DNA from: Arenicella chitinivorans
GTDB lineage: Bacteria > Pseudomonadota > Gammaproteobacteria > Arenicellales > Arenicellaceae
Reading direction: 5' to 3'
NCBI RefSeq assembly: GCF_014651515.1
Contig: NZ_BMXA01000005.1
Coordinates: 62,001-126,000, forward strand
DNA: 64,000 nucleotides
Shown here: piece by piece, positions 36,680 through 47,200 of the stretch
Numbering within the stretch: the stretch's first letter is position 1
Layout of the letters: each line of letters begins with the position of its first letter
Program-made: the position numbers and the translations under genes
Notes under the pieces: generated by a model
The model's input: only the letters and a program-made list of their open reading frames with translations
Told to the model about the DNA's origin: nothing
Databases searched by the model: none

Positions 36680-36714
36680 AAAAAAATGCCCTGAGTGAGC
36701 ATGTCACTCAGGGC
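36680..36714 (-). terminator. intrinsic terminator between convergent genes
   Basis: GCCCTGAGTGA (36688-36698) pairs perfectly with TCACTCAGGGC (36704-36714) over a 5-base loop. An A-run at 36680-36686 gives a T-run on the minus strand, so it terminates the TonB-C-like gene; the stem may also stop the decarboxylase transcript. Confidence 0.85.
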
Positions 36715-36770
36715 TAGGTGCCCAACCAAATAGCTTACTCAGGCAATTACCAAGTGAGGCAAATTCAATA

Positions 36771-37325
36771 CTAGCCAGCTTGCCGGTTGCGACGCATGGC
36801 CTCAAGTTCAACTCGAGTCAACTCACGAAAATCCATCTCGAACGGAAATTCCATCGCACACGGTGCACCGTTACATTCCGCAGGTTTAAATTTTATCACC
36901 AACATCAGATTGGTCGCGATCTCCGTGATCCGTTTGTCAGGACTATTGTAAACAGCGACATTTTCAACCGAGCCTTGCGCGTTGACATTAGCCACTAAAA
37001 ATAACTTTCCAGGCACGGCCACCAATTTATTGGCTTTAATCAAGGCTCGATATATTTCTTCTGTGCCACTGACAGGGTATGGAGGATGCTCAGTCTCTTT
37101 TAGGACACCATACATGCTACGGAATGCCTTTTTCTGCGAAGAATTTAATTCGTCATAAGTCTTGTCAAATGGTACCAACGACTCCACCTCAACCGGCCGC
37201 ATTCTAGAGCCAGTGACTTTGTCACCGTAGATGCGATACTTCTTGGCGGCATGCGCCTCGTCTGCGACCACGCCCAGCATGACCATACCTGCAATCGCGA
37301 TGACACCAAATTTTGATTTCCACAT
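36771..37325 (-). CDS. exported protein with TonB C-terminal-like domain
   Basis: A 184-residue exported protein with signal peptide (MWKSKFGVIAIAGMVMLGVV, cleavage near AHA-AKK). Residues 110-165 (KLFLVANVNAQGSVENVAVY followed by KFKPAECNGAPCAMEFPFEM) have the strand-turn-strand pattern of a TonB C-terminal domain. The usual Pro-rich spacer and N-terminal anchor of TonB are missing, so it is probably not an energy transducer. AGGAGA lies four bases before the ATG at 37325; an upstream TTG is rejected. The Cys pair in CNGAPC may form a disulfide. Function unknown. Confidence 0.7.
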   Translation of the reverse strand: MWKSKFGVIAIAGMVMLGVVADEAHAAKKYRIYGDKVTGSRMRPVEVESLVPFDKTYDELNSSQKKAFRSMYGVLKETEHPPYPVSGTEEIYRALIKANKLVAVPGKLFLVANVNAQGSVENVAVYNSPDKRITEIATNLMLVIKFKPAECNGAPCAMEFPFEMDFRELTRVELEAMRRNRQAG

Positions 37326-37517
37326 AACGTCTCCTAACTCTCCCAAAGTCGATGGTACTTATACAAAGCGAAATAGTGCGGCATGTACGGAGGCACAACC
37401 TCAATAACCAAGTCAGCATAATCGCCATTTGTTACTTAGATGCGATGCAGAGGGATTTGGATTCAAAAATTTGAAGAAAAGTGCGTGACCTACGTCACAC
37501 CGAGATGCGTGTCAGCC

Positions 37518-37829
37518 TCAGTCGAAAAAGGATGGGGCGAGTTTCATCACATAACCGACCAGCAATGCCAAAATAAGCCCATAGACAAACGACAAGACGC
37601 AAACCATCAAAATGGCGTACAAACGCTCAAGTGCACTGACTTCCACGGGCAGATTGAGATAGTTATCGTGGATAAAAAAGATAACGGTGATCGCGAGCAC
37701 TGCAGACCCAACAGCGCTCCACAACGATAGTTGCCAAAAACTCAATCGAGATTGGCGGGCGTGCAGGTAAATGGCAACGAACAATGACCCTGCGGTGAGC
37801 AGGTGTGGTGTGTATTGAGACAAAAACAT
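37518..37829 (-). CDS. small hypothetical membrane protein
   Basis: I do not recognise this protein. The ~103-residue product from the ATG at 37829 has three hydrophobic segments (about 5-22, 30-55 and 70-95), with charged residues between (LHARQSRLSF, HDNYLNLPVEVSALERL). An upstream TTG at 37886 would add a 19-residue hydrophobic segment. It lies 75 bp after the HdfR-like gene on the same strand. Coding is supported by a long clean frame with membrane-protein composition, but with no motif. Confidence 0.55.
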   Translation of the reverse strand: MFLSQYTPHLLTAGSLFVAIYLHARQSRLSFWQLSLWSAVGSAVLAITVIFFIHDNYLNLPVEVSALERLYAILMVCVLSFVYGLILALLVGYVMKLAPSFFD

Positions 37830-37904
37830 AAGCACACTTACAATGGGGAAGCATGCAGCATGCCACAGTCCGCCATAGAGCGGCAAGCCCCCATGAGGCC
37901 AGCC

Positions 37905-38744
37905 TTACTGTGCATGCAGAGACAACAAACTTCGGACAAAGTCCGATTTCTGGCTATTTTTATGGAATACGGCATGCGCGGCACGTTGAAACACTGGCGC
38001 GTCTGTCACATAGAACACCTCACCAGCTAAGACCGCCCTGCTGACCATCGGAGTAGCTAAATACGCTGCGCCGCCATTCGCTTTAATGCTCTCGAACGCG
38101 ATTCGAGCAGAGCTGGTGTAAAGCTTCGCCACGGGTGACTGAGGGAATTCGGCTGCATGCTGCACACCGAAGTAACTACCCCAGTCCACATAAACATAGC
38201 CGGTTTGAAGCGCGTCGTTACTGGTCAGACCTGGCTCTGACGCCACCAATCGCAACTGAATTGTGTCGAATACTTGGGACTCGACATGATGTGACTGCGG
38301 GGCCTCATACATAAAGGCCACATCCAGAGAACGATTTATAACTTTCTCCACCAACAATTCAGCACTGTAAATCTCCGCCGTGATGGCCATTTCAGCATGT
38401 TCTGCAAGAACCGCATTAAGCCACTCTTGCAACGCGATATCCCATAAACCCGGTAGACCTCCCACATTCAAACTGGTTTGCATTCCCTCCGGCAGACTCA
38501 CTTCTTGTCGCGCACGATTCCACATATTGACTATGCTGTTGGCATGAAACAGCAGGGCTTCACCGCTCGGACTCAGGTGAATATTACTGCGCTCGCGTAC
38601 AAACAATTCGGTACCCATGCTCTCTTCAAGGGCTTTAATACGGGCGCTGACTGCAGACTGAGTGACACAGAGATTGCCGGCGGCGCGACCAAAATGGCGT
38701 GTCTTGGCAACCTCTAAAAAGGTCCTAAATGCGTTGATGTCCAT
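37905..38744 (-). CDS. LysR-family regulator, HdfR type
   Basis: A 279-residue LysR-type transcription factor. The N-terminal helix-turn-helix reads FLEVAKTRHFGRAAGNLCVTQSAVSARIKALE, followed by LFVRERSNIHLSPSGEALL. This closely follows E. coli HdfR (the flhDC repressor) in wording, and a C-terminal effector domain follows. Typical LysR regulators control a divergent neighbour; the gene at 38925 is divergent across 180 bp. The target and ligand are unknown, and no flagellar genes are present here. Start ATG at 38744. Confidence 0.88.
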   Translation of the reverse strand: MDINAFRTFLEVAKTRHFGRAAGNLCVTQSAVSARIKALEESMGTELFVRERSNIHLSPSGEALLFHANSIVNMWNRARQEVSLPEGMQTSLNVGGLPGLWDIALQEWLNAVLAEHAEMAITAEIYSAELLVEKVINRSLDVAFMYEAPQSHHVESQVFDTIQLRLVASEPGLTSNDALQTGYVYVDWGSYFGVQHAAEFPQSPVAKLYTSSARIAFESIKANGGAAYLATPMVSRAVLAGEVFYVTDAPVFQRAAHAVFHKNSQKSDFVRSLLSLHAQ

Positions 38745-38924
38745 ATGGCTGAAAGTTTTTGTAGGAGTGACAACTTACGTTCATGTTTACAAACAATTTT
38801 TTTGATCGTCACGACAAATATAATTCTTTTTACAAGCTCGTGCCATAGCCCAATAATTAATCACTAGTTAGGCCTCTCGCTAAGGTTTAACTAACTGATA
38901 CCAACATTTTATGGGACCAACACC

Positions 38925-39152
38925 ATGCGAAAGCACAGCTCAAAATCTGATCAGCACAACGACAATGACGAAATCTTGTTTGGCGATTTTGAAGATATGT
39001 CTGAAGACGAATTCTTCGAGCAGTTTGAGAAACGAGACAGTCGGAAACGAAGCCGACGCAAACGCGAAGCTCGGCGTCAAATCGAGCGCTACAACGAGGA
39101 CCGAGAACTCGCTCGTTGGATCAACGATTATCATCTAGATTCCTATGAATAA
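38925..39152 (+). CDS. small highly charged protein (PA3496-like composition)
   Basis: A 75-residue cytoplasmic protein. The first half is acidic (DNDEILFGDFEDMSEDEFFE), the middle very basic (KRDSRKRSRRKREARRQIE), and it ends ELARWINDYHLDSYE. Size and the acidic-then-basic layout resemble the PA3496 family described as putative envelope-integrity proteins in Pseudomonas; that link is by composition only. It is divergent from an HdfR-type regulator, which may control it. An intrinsic terminator follows 36 bp after the stop, so it is a single-gene unit. Confidence 0.75.
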   Translation: MRKHSSKSDQHNDNDEILFGDFEDMSEDEFFEQFEKRDSRKRSRRKREARRQIERYNEDRELARWINDYHLDSYE

Positions 39153-39187
39153 TCGAAAAAAGTAGATTGATAAATCCTTTTTTTCAG

Positions 39188-39219
39188 CCTCTGTACCGCA
39201 AGGGTACAGAGGTGTTTTT
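39188..39219 (+). terminator. intrinsic terminator after the small charged protein
   Basis: CCTCTGTACC (39188-39197) pairs perfectly with GGTACAGAGG (39203-39212) over a 5-base loop, followed by TGTTTTT. Confidence 0.88.
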
Positions 39220-39276
39220 ACGTGCGATCCACAGCAATACGGCCTACGTCGAATGCGCCACTCCCAACCCTGACCC

Positions 39277-40665
39277 TTAGCCTTCCGGGTTCAACTGCGC
39301 TTTAAACCAGCGCGCACTGGCCTTCGGAATCCGCTCCATGGTTTCAAAATTCACATAGTGCAAACCAAATCGCTGCCCGTAACCGGAAGCCCATTCGAAA
39401 TTATCCAGCATTGACCATGCAAAATACCCTCGCAGATCGACGCCCTGCTCAATCGCGTGAGCGCACTCCTCAAGATAGGCAGCATAATAGTCTATCCGCG
39501 CCTGATCATGCACTTCGCCGTCCACCGGATGATCATCATAAGCACAACCGTTTTCAGTAATATAAATTGGCGGATTTTTGTATCGATCAGCGATCCAGTG
39601 CAGCAGTTTACGGCAACCCCAAGGGACCACGGCCCACTGCATGGTGGTCTTCTTCCATTGAGGGTCCACACTGAGATCGATCTGCTGGTCTTCGCTCAAA
39701 CCACCATTGCCGTACACGGCGGACTCCTGCACCTGGTCGCCTGATTGCGATGCATACATGGTTGTGTAGTGATTCAAGCCAAAAAAGTCAGACGAACCCA
39801 AGACTAGGTCGCGCTCCGCTTCGGTAAACACAGGCAAACGCTCGGCAACATACTCACGCATACTGTCTGGGTAGTTGCCAAGGTAGATCGGATCAGCAAA
39901 CCAAGCGAGGAAGAATTCCAGCGCGCGCTGAGCGGCCTCGCGATCGGCTTGACTATCTGTTTTCGGTTCCCGCCAGTCACAATTATTGGTGATTCCGATC
40001 AGACCACTTTGCGCCGGCTTAAACTGACGTCGGTAAATATCGACCGCCTTGGCATGCGCCAGAAGCAAGTGATGAGCGACTTGGTACGGCTCAACATTGG
40101 ATGTTCGACCCGGCGCAAAGACGCCTTGCCCGTAGCCCAGAATGGCCACAACCCAGGCTTCATTAATTGTGATCCAATGTTTCACTCGGTCACCGAAGTG
40201 CTCGAAACAGACAGCAGCATAATCGGCAAAACGGTCTGCCATAGCGGGGTTTAACCACCCATCCTCATGCTCTTGCAAAGCTTGGGGTAAATCCCAGTGA
40301 TATAGAGTAGCCCAAGGCTGAATGCCATGTTCCAAACAGCAATCAATCAGCGCGTTATAAAAGTCGATCCCCGCCTGATTGAGCGTCGAGTTGGTTCCAT
40401 CAGGCAAAATTCGAGGCCAAGAGATAGAAAAACGGTAAGCAGTTACCCCCATGTCCGCCATCAACGCGATATCTTCACGAAAACGGTGATAGTGGTCACA
40501 GGCCTGGTCTCCAGAATCACCATTAGCCACACGTCCCGCCTCGTCACAGAAAGCGTCCCAAATAGAGGGACCGCGGCCATCAAGCGCGGCGGCCCCCTCA
40601 ATCTGGTACGCTGAGGTCGCCGTTCCCCAGACAAAATCCGTTGGAAACTTAGTCTTCAAACTCAT
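39277..40665 (-). CDS. GH1 beta-glucosidase
   Basis: A 462-residue family GH1 retaining beta-glycosidase without a signal peptide, so it acts in the cytoplasm. The N-terminus has FVWGTATSAYQIEGA and the middle YRFSISWPRI. The acid/base Glu169 is in TINEAW, where most GH1 enzymes have T-x-N-E-P. The nucleophile Glu371 is in YITENG. FAWSMLDNFEWASGY near the C-terminus is the glucose-recognition loop. Its ATG overlaps the stop of the symporter gene by 4 bp, which suggests import and cleavage of a beta-glucoside. It is last in the receptor-halogenase-symporter set. Confidence 0.95.
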   Translation of the reverse strand: MSLKTKFPTDFVWGTATSAYQIEGAAALDGRGPSIWDAFCDEAGRVANGDSGDQACDHYHRFREDIALMADMGVTAYRFSISWPRILPDGTNSTLNQAGIDFYNALIDCCLEHGIQPWATLYHWDLPQALQEHEDGWLNPAMADRFADYAAVCFEHFGDRVKHWITINEAWVVAILGYGQGVFAPGRTSNVEPYQVAHHLLLAHAKAVDIYRRQFKPAQSGLIGITNNCDWREPKTDSQADREAAQRALEFFLAWFADPIYLGNYPDSMREYVAERLPVFTEAERDLVLGSSDFFGLNHYTTMYASQSGDQVQESAVYGNGGLSEDQQIDLSVDPQWKKTTMQWAVVPWGCRKLLHWIADRYKNPPIYITENGCAYDDHPVDGEVHDQARIDYYAAYLEECAHAIEQGVDLRGYFAWSMLDNFEWASGYGQRFGLHYVNFETMERIPKASARWFKAQLNPEG

Positions 40666-42509
40666 GAGTTCACACCTGATTGAGTGTCGCGAGGCAGTCG
40701 ATCAAACCAAGTTCGCTTCAAAATAACACTGGTAATAATCGCCACCGCCGCGGTAATGAGAATCGGCACACTTTCCTGTAACACGAGATAGATCGGCAAT
40801 ATCACCAACGACGTTTGCCAAACCACACCAACCAACACATTGAAAGCATCGCGTTTGAATCCAGTATTGGGTTCAAAATCAGGGTAAGCGGCTTGAACTT
40901 TGGCACGGATGGGGCCCCAAAAACCCCATGGACGGACGTTTTTATAGAACGTCATGAGTACTTTTTCATCAACTGGCTTGGTAAGTAAGGTACCGAGAAC
41001 ACAACCAGTGACCGCTAATATCAGCATCAGAGGGAAGGTGTACAAATCAAACACGCCTGCAAAAATGTATCGAAAGGTGAGCGCGGGAATCAATCCGCCA
41101 ACCATGCCCCAAAAGAAACCCCAGCCGTTAAATCGCCACCAATACCACTTCAAGACGTTGGCAGCGACGTAACTGCCGTAGAGCCCGGAGACGATCCATT
41201 GCAAAATGTTGTTAACGTTCCCCGCAAAGAAGCCCATGACGATACTGACCGAGACCATCGCCAACCCAGCTATCAGATTAACTCGGAACACAGTTTTCGC
41301 TTCTGCATCCGGATTGATGTGCTTTAAATATATATCGTTGACTAGGTAAGCCTGTGTGGCATTCAACGTTCCGGCAAATGTCGACATAAATGCCGCCAGT
41401 AAGCCAGCTAACAACAAGCCCAGTACCCCGCTGGGGACAAACTCATTGATGGCAGATGGCAGGATCTGTTCAAAGTCGATCTCACCACTGACCAGCAAAT
41501 CCAGTTGATCAAAGTTCAGCACCGCCAAAACGGCAAAACCTGCGATCATAAAGTAACGCAATGGCATCAAAATCAGACTGACCGAACCACTCATCAGCGC
41601 CGCCTCACGTGGTGATTTGGCAGATAAGATTTTCTGCATGTCGTAAGTTGGCGCTGGACCCGCCATACTCACCAGAACACCTTTAAAAATCATCATCATG
41701 AAGAAAATATGGAATAAACCGAAGTTGTCACTAGTGATGCGGTTATTCACTTCTGGGATGATCGATGACCAGTCCAACCCATCGCCAAAACCGAAGAATG
41801 GCGTCATCCAACCGTCTGGCACGTTTAACGATGACGCGCTCAGCGCATTCATCGCAATGACACCGATGACGATGGCAGCGATCGCCATCAATATAAACTG
41901 AATGACATCCGCCCAGACAATGCTCATCATGCCGCCCAGAACTGAATAAAAAACAGCGAAGGCGGTTAACACAATGCCGTAAAAATGTGGAACGTACTGT
42001 GGTGCAATTTCGAATGGGATGTACGGTGAGATGACCTCCCAAGGCAGAAAAATTTCTACAAATTTGCCCACACCAATAAAGCCGTAAGCCAAATACCCAA
42101 GGCCGAGCAGAATCGCGAACACCACGATAATCGTGTGCGAAAGCTGGGCCCCAGTGCCAAAACCAAATCGCGTCCCGATCCATTCAGCCCCAGTGGATAC
42201 GTTTGAACGGCGCAACCAGATAGACAGAAACACCATCAGAAAAATCTGATTGAAAACCGGCCACAGCCATGGAACCCAGACGCTCTGTAGACCGTAAACG
42301 AACAACAAGGTTACCAGCCACATGGTACCTGAAATATCGAACATACCAGACGCATTGGAAAGCCCCAGCATGTACCATGGAAGGCGATTGCCGCCAAGCA
42401 TGTAATCGTTTTTTGAACGCTCAGCTTGCTTGCGCAAAACTAAGCCGATGACCACCGTGACAACCAGGTAGCTGATAATAATCAATGCATCTAATAAGGT
42501 CAGTTGCAT
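40662..42509 (-). CDS. sodium/solute symporter (SSS family), probable sugar importer
   Basis: A 615-residue inner-membrane transporter of the sodium:solute symporter family with about 14 helices. It begins LLDALIIISYLVVTVVIGLVLRKQ, then KNDYMLGGNRLPWYMLGLS, a sodium-site region typical of SGLT/SSS proteins. It has GGMMSIVWADVIQFILM in helix 6. GH1 coupling through a 4-bp overlap suggests a glucoside or disaccharide substrate, though this is context only. The halogenase gene is 134 bp upstream; the gap holds one weak operator-like sequence. Confidence 0.92.
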   Translation of the reverse strand: MQLTLLDALIIISYLVVTVVIGLVLRKQAERSKNDYMLGGNRLPWYMLGLSNASGMFDISGTMWLVTLLFVYGLQSVWVPWLWPVFNQIFLMVFLSIWLRRSNVSTGAEWIGTRFGFGTGAQLSHTIIVVFAILLGLGYLAYGFIGVGKFVEIFLPWEVISPYIPFEIAPQYVPHFYGIVLTAFAVFYSVLGGMMSIVWADVIQFILMAIAAIVIGVIAMNALSASSLNVPDGWMTPFFGFGDGLDWSSIIPEVNNRITSDNFGLFHIFFMMMIFKGVLVSMAGPAPTYDMQKILSAKSPREAALMSGSVSLILMPLRYFMIAGFAVLAVLNFDQLDLLVSGEIDFEQILPSAINEFVPSGVLGLLLAGLLAAFMSTFAGTLNATQAYLVNDIYLKHINPDAEAKTVFRVNLIAGLAMVSVSIVMGFFAGNVNNILQWIVSGLYGSYVAANVLKWYWWRFNGWGFFWGMVGGLIPALTFRYIFAGVFDLYTFPLMLILAVTGCVLGTLLTKPVDEKVLMTFYKNVRPWGFWGPIRAKVQAAYPDFEPNTGFKRDAFNVLVGVVWQTSLVILPIYLVLQESVPILITAAVAIITSVILKRTWFDRLPRDTQSGVNS

Positions 42510-42643
42510 ACTCTACTCCGATCCAAGATGGTTAACACGTTGCCCGTGCGACGCTGAAAAAGCGTGCACGAAAAAGAATAAATTGCTCATAATGTATGGT
42601 CGATGCGGCCGTGGCATCGCACTGCTATTTGGTTGATCTGGGG

Positions 42644-44182
42644 CTATCCAGCTTTTTGTTTTTCTATTTTATTATCAATCACATAGCGCTGAATAAACGC
42701 TTCATGGGTCGGCGCAGCGTCGGTCATCTTGCCAAGCGCCGCGTCCAGTTGTTGCAGAATTTTTGCCACTTCTTCAGGGGCCACAGAATTGATGCGCGGA
42801 CTGGTATTCTGAGCACGTACTCCCATGCCCTCTAGTACCGCTAACCAATTATTGTATTCGAATAAATCGTGTGAATCAGGCTTCAAGTATCCACTGGCTT
42901 TAAACAACTCCAGCTTGTGTGCCAACGAGTCGGGGATTGAAATCTCGCCACAATGGCGCCAGAATGATGTGTCGTCACGCTGCGTAGTTGCATAATGCAA
43001 GACCAAAAAATCACGAATTGAGGTGTATTCGGCGATCAAGCTTTGGTTGTACTCCCGCGCCTGGCATAAACAGTCTCGCGTCGCAGGTAACAGCTCAATT
43101 AATCGCCGTACGCCCCGCATAATCAAATGGATGCCGGTTGATTCCAATGGTTCTAGGAAACCCGCAGAAAGACCAATCGCCACGCAGTTCCGCCGCCACA
43201 TTTCACGTCGATGACCCGTAACAAACCGCAAATGCTTTGGCTCAGTGACGGATTTACCATCGATCTGGCTCAACAAGTGCGCCTGTGCATCGTCCTGATC
43301 GAGATACTGGCTGCAGTACACATACCCATTTCCAACCCGTGATTGCAACGGAATACGCCAGCGCCAACCTGCGGGTTCAGCGATCGCACGCGTGTACGGC
43401 GAAATTTCACCGGTCGACTCACTTTGAACTGCGACGGCCCGATCACATGGCAGGTAGTCAGTCCAGTCCTCATACCCTGCCCCAAGAGCCTGTTCAATTA
43501 GAAGGCCTTGGAAACCAGTGCAATCGATAAATAAATCACCCTGAAGCGTAGCAACACCGCTGGCACCATCCACGGTCAAGGTCGCGATATCGCCGTCATC
43601 ACCTAATGTCGTGTCCAGCACATTGGCCTCAACACGCATGACACCCTTTTGTTGCGCAAAGTCAGAAAAATACTGAGCCACTAGACTGGCATCAAAGTGC
43701 CACGCATGACTGGATCCTGCCAGCAAAGACTCCTTGGTACCAAACGAAGCCGGCACAAACTTATTCTGCGCAGCCATTCGAGCGGCTGGCGAGAACTGTG
43801 AGAGAACCGTTTGATCGCCTTGCTGTTTAGCACGCAACCAAAACTGGTAAAACGGTAAGCCGTCGATAGCGCATCCCAGCGCGCCGAACTGATGAAAGTA
43901 GCGAGAATCAGTGGTTTTCCAGCCTTCAAACTGAATACCCAATTTGAACGTGGCGTTTGTTGCGCGAACAAACTCTTGTTCGTTGATTCCTAAAAAACGT
44001 ATGAAGTCCACAATTGGCGGTATGGTTGCCTCACCAACGCCAATGGTTGGGATATCGGCCGATTCGACCAGTGTGATCCGATAATCCAGCCCATGAAGCA
44101 CGTGCGCCAAACAAGCCGCTGACATCCAACCAGCGGTACCGCCACCGACAATAACAATGTTGCGAATTGCAGGCTTACTCAT
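42644..44182 (-). CDS. tryptophan-halogenase-like FAD-dependent protein
   Basis: A 512-residue member of the flavin-dependent tryptophan halogenase family. The FAD motif GGGTAGWM is at residues 13-20. Lys80 in TFKLGI corresponds to the catalytic Lys79 of PrnA, the halogenase motif WxWxIP appears as WRWRIP, and PLESTGIHLI carries the conserved Glu. All hallmarks of a working halogenase are present. In marine and Caulobacter/Xanthomonas-type bacteria, homologues often sit beside TonB receptors in sugar loci and their substrate is unknown. A partner flavin reductase is not seen. It lies 74 bp after the receptor gene. Confidence 0.92.
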   Translation of the reverse strand: MSKPAIRNIVIVGGGTAGWMSAACLAHVLHGLDYRITLVESADIPTIGVGEATIPPIVDFIRFLGINEQEFVRATNATFKLGIQFEGWKTTDSRYFHQFGALGCAIDGLPFYQFWLRAKQQGDQTVLSQFSPAARMAAQNKFVPASFGTKESLLAGSSHAWHFDASLVAQYFSDFAQQKGVMRVEANVLDTTLGDDGDIATLTVDGASGVATLQGDLFIDCTGFQGLLIEQALGAGYEDWTDYLPCDRAVAVQSESTGEISPYTRAIAEPAGWRWRIPLQSRVGNGYVYCSQYLDQDDAQAHLLSQIDGKSVTEPKHLRFVTGHRREMWRRNCVAIGLSAGFLEPLESTGIHLIMRGVRRLIELLPATRDCLCQAREYNQSLIAEYTSIRDFLVLHYATTQRDDTSFWRHCGEISIPDSLAHKLELFKASGYLKPDSHDLFEYNNWLAVLEGMGVRAQNTSPRINSVAPEEVAKILQQLDAALGKMTDAAPTHEAFIQRYVIDNKIEKQKAG

Positions 44183-44256
44183 AAAACGTTATCTCCTCGG
44201 ACATGGCAGCACTCTGCTCTCGAAAGAACAAAATGCTGCCACACTTACGACAAAAG

Positions 44257-47200
44257 TTAGAAGCGGAAGTTCACTCCAAGGATATAACGCGTCTCTTGCG
44301 AATCATAGGTAAAGAAATTTTCTGACCACTCAAGATAGCGCTCTTGTTCTTCACCAGTGATGTTGATGACCTCAGCCGATAACGCCAGCGTATCGCTGAA
44401 ATTATAGGTGAATGACGCATCCCATTGACCGTAGTCACGGAACCAAGAGGACAACGGCAGATCCAAACCGGCTACACCAATTGTGGTGTTGGTTGGTGCC
44501 AAGTATTCATCACGCCAGGTATATGCCAACCGCGCTTGGATCACATCGTTCTCATAAAATCCAATTAGGTTGTATGAAGTTTCTGAGACACCAGGCAGCG
44601 GCAAATCGGTGCGCGTCAATGACTCTAAGCCGGTTTCTGAATCTGAGTACGTAAAGTTCGCAGCCAAACCAAAACCATTATCAAATCCAGTTTGGAATGA
44701 CAACTCCAGACCTTGAACGGTGCCACCGTCGCCGTTAAACGGACGCGTCACGCCAGCGGTGCTTGCACCACCCGGGGTTTGGTCCGGTTGCGTTTCCTGT
44801 ACGGTACGGCTCGCGATGAACGACTCGACATCTTTGTAGAAGAATGTCGCTGACGCCAAACCGATGTCACCAAAATACCACTCGTAAGACAAATCAAACT
44901 GATCTGCTCGGAACGGATCCAAGTCCGGGTTACCCGCCTCACCACCGTTAAACCGGAAGCAGTTACAGCCAATGTCACGCGTCAGATCTTGTGTGAAACC
45001 ACGACCTAGCAATTGTAAGTCAGGGCGCGCGATCACGCTGGCCGCGTTTATACGAATTTTGCGTTGATCATCCAGGTCATACGAAAAGTTCATACTCGGT
45101 AGGACATCGGTATACGATACTTTCTTAGTCTCCAGATTGGCATCACGGAAAGCGCCATTCCATGTATCCGTACTCCACAGACGCTCTGTCGCCGGGCTGG
45201 CTTTTGAGAATGTGATCTCAGTTTCAGTGCGAATGACTCGAACACCGATATTCAAATCCCAGTTGGCTTCCGCGCCGCCGAAATCTGCTTCAAAATAGGC
45301 TGCTGAGGTTTGCTCGGAAGCTACCCAAGACTCCAGCGGGTCTTCAATGAAGTCGACTGGCGCACCAGCTGCAATGCCTTGAAACCATTCGCCTGGATTG
45401 CCCATGCGCGCCGCATCGTCAAATAACAGACCGTTTTGATAGTTACCGGATGGGAAGTAGTCATTGATGCGCACAGCGCGGTTTGGATTGCTGCTGTAGG
45501 TCTCCCAAGGAATGACACCCGGCGACGTACCACCGAATCGTGCAAAGTCAACACCGTATAGTGCCTCACACAAAGGGTCACCGGAGCTCGTTGTTGCATC
45601 CGGACATTTGTCGCCAATCGCTGCGTCAAGGTAGCGATAATATGGCCCAAATAACTGGGCATCACTGATCCCGTCACCATCCACATCACCGAGATCGTAG
45701 CCTGCAGTTGCACGCAGACCAACACCACCACGACCTGGGTCAAAACTCGGGTCAAAGGTAGCAGGTGCGCCATTACGACTTAAATCAGCCAGGTAATGAC
45801 CTTCAACAAAATCCACCTCTTCATCTGCAACTCGTGCACCAAAACGTAAGGTTTCTAAGCGACCGACGTCCATATCCAGTTCAATATCGGCACGCAACGC
45901 GGTTTCTTCATTGCTGACTCTGTCACCGAACGCCCAGTGCGATTTGAAGTTCAAATAACGCGAATCTGTCAACCATCCCTCATCGGCATAGCGAACGTCT
46001 GGTAAACCACCGTTAGTTGAATAAGTCCAAACGCGCAAATCATCGGTATTGTCTGCACCAGTATTCGGTGTTGGATCGTTGTTAGCAACGACTTGCCACC
46101 CTGTGTCTCCCTGCCCGGTGAACGTGGTTACGCCGTAAGGTGAGAAGCGGCTATCACTAAACGCGTACTCACTTTCATAATCGGCCTTAGAGTGCGACAG
46201 ATCAAACGACGCAGTGAGTCGACCACCGCTATCAAATTCAGCGCCAAGTCGAATATTGTCTGTGGTGACATCTGACATCTCACGACCGGTGTTGACTTCT
46301 GACCCGCCGGCAATGAACGTGCCTTGCTGGATATGCGCGATTGAGCCGCCCGCGAAGTTATGGTTAACCAAACCTGGCGCTAGGTATTCTTCTGGCGTTA
46401 AAATCGATGCGCCACGAGAGCCACTGACAAAGGGATAAGCGGCTTCCAAACCGGCAGAACCATCCACACCCATGTCGTGTTTTACTGAATAAGAACTACG
46501 GTCTAAATCCAATCCTGCATGCGTCCAGTCAGCGGATAATTCCCAATTATCATTCGGACGCCAACCGAGTGTAAGGCTTGCACCCAGACGCTCTCGCTCG
46601 GTTTCCGCATCGGTGAAATACAACATGCCTGGACGGATATAATCTTGTCCGTTCGCCAGCGTATTGACTTGAAAACTTTGACGAGAGAAGGTTTGAGCCT
46701 GATCAGAATGTACTGTCTTATTGTTGGTCGTGATCGATAGAATCGCGCCAAAGGTATCATCCCAGTTTTTACCTAAAACCACCGCGCCACTGGGTTGCGC
46801 GTCACTTGAGTCGGAACCTTGGTCCAACTTAGCATTACCGGCAAGCAATAACTCATCGGTGCCAATCGAGAATGGTGAACGCGTCTTCAGGTTAATGGTG
46901 CCACCAAGGCCGCCTTCGACCAAGGACGCACGCGGACTTTTGAAAACATCCACACCACCGAGAAGTTCGGAAGGAATACCTTCCAAAGAGTTGGTGAACT
47001 CAACCCGGGCTTCGCCGAGCTGGAAGTATTCCAAGCCGGTTAGAAACGTTTCGCCGTTGAGTAGGGTAACGTTTTGATCCAAGCCGCGGATACGGACTTT
47101 GGTACCTTCGCCGCCTTCACGATCGATTTGAATGCCCGTCAACCGTTGCAGTGATTCGGTCACATTCTGATCTGGCATCTTACCAATGTCATCCGCAGTG

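Noticed and set aside
38819-38824. TATAAT upstream of the small charged-protein gene
   Set aside because: No -35 at 15-18 bp and the region is A+T-rich, so the hexamer alone is weak evidence.
42530-42545. GGTTAACACGTTGCCC upstream of the symporter, resembling a LacI operator
   Set aside because: The halves are not symmetric around the CG and the inner AA/TT pairs do not match the three better sites.
45660-45710. DVDGDGISDAQ in the TonB receptor as a sign of a dockerin or thrombospondin-type domain
   Set aside because: A single short calcium-loop-like stretch within the barrel; likely an extracellular loop only.
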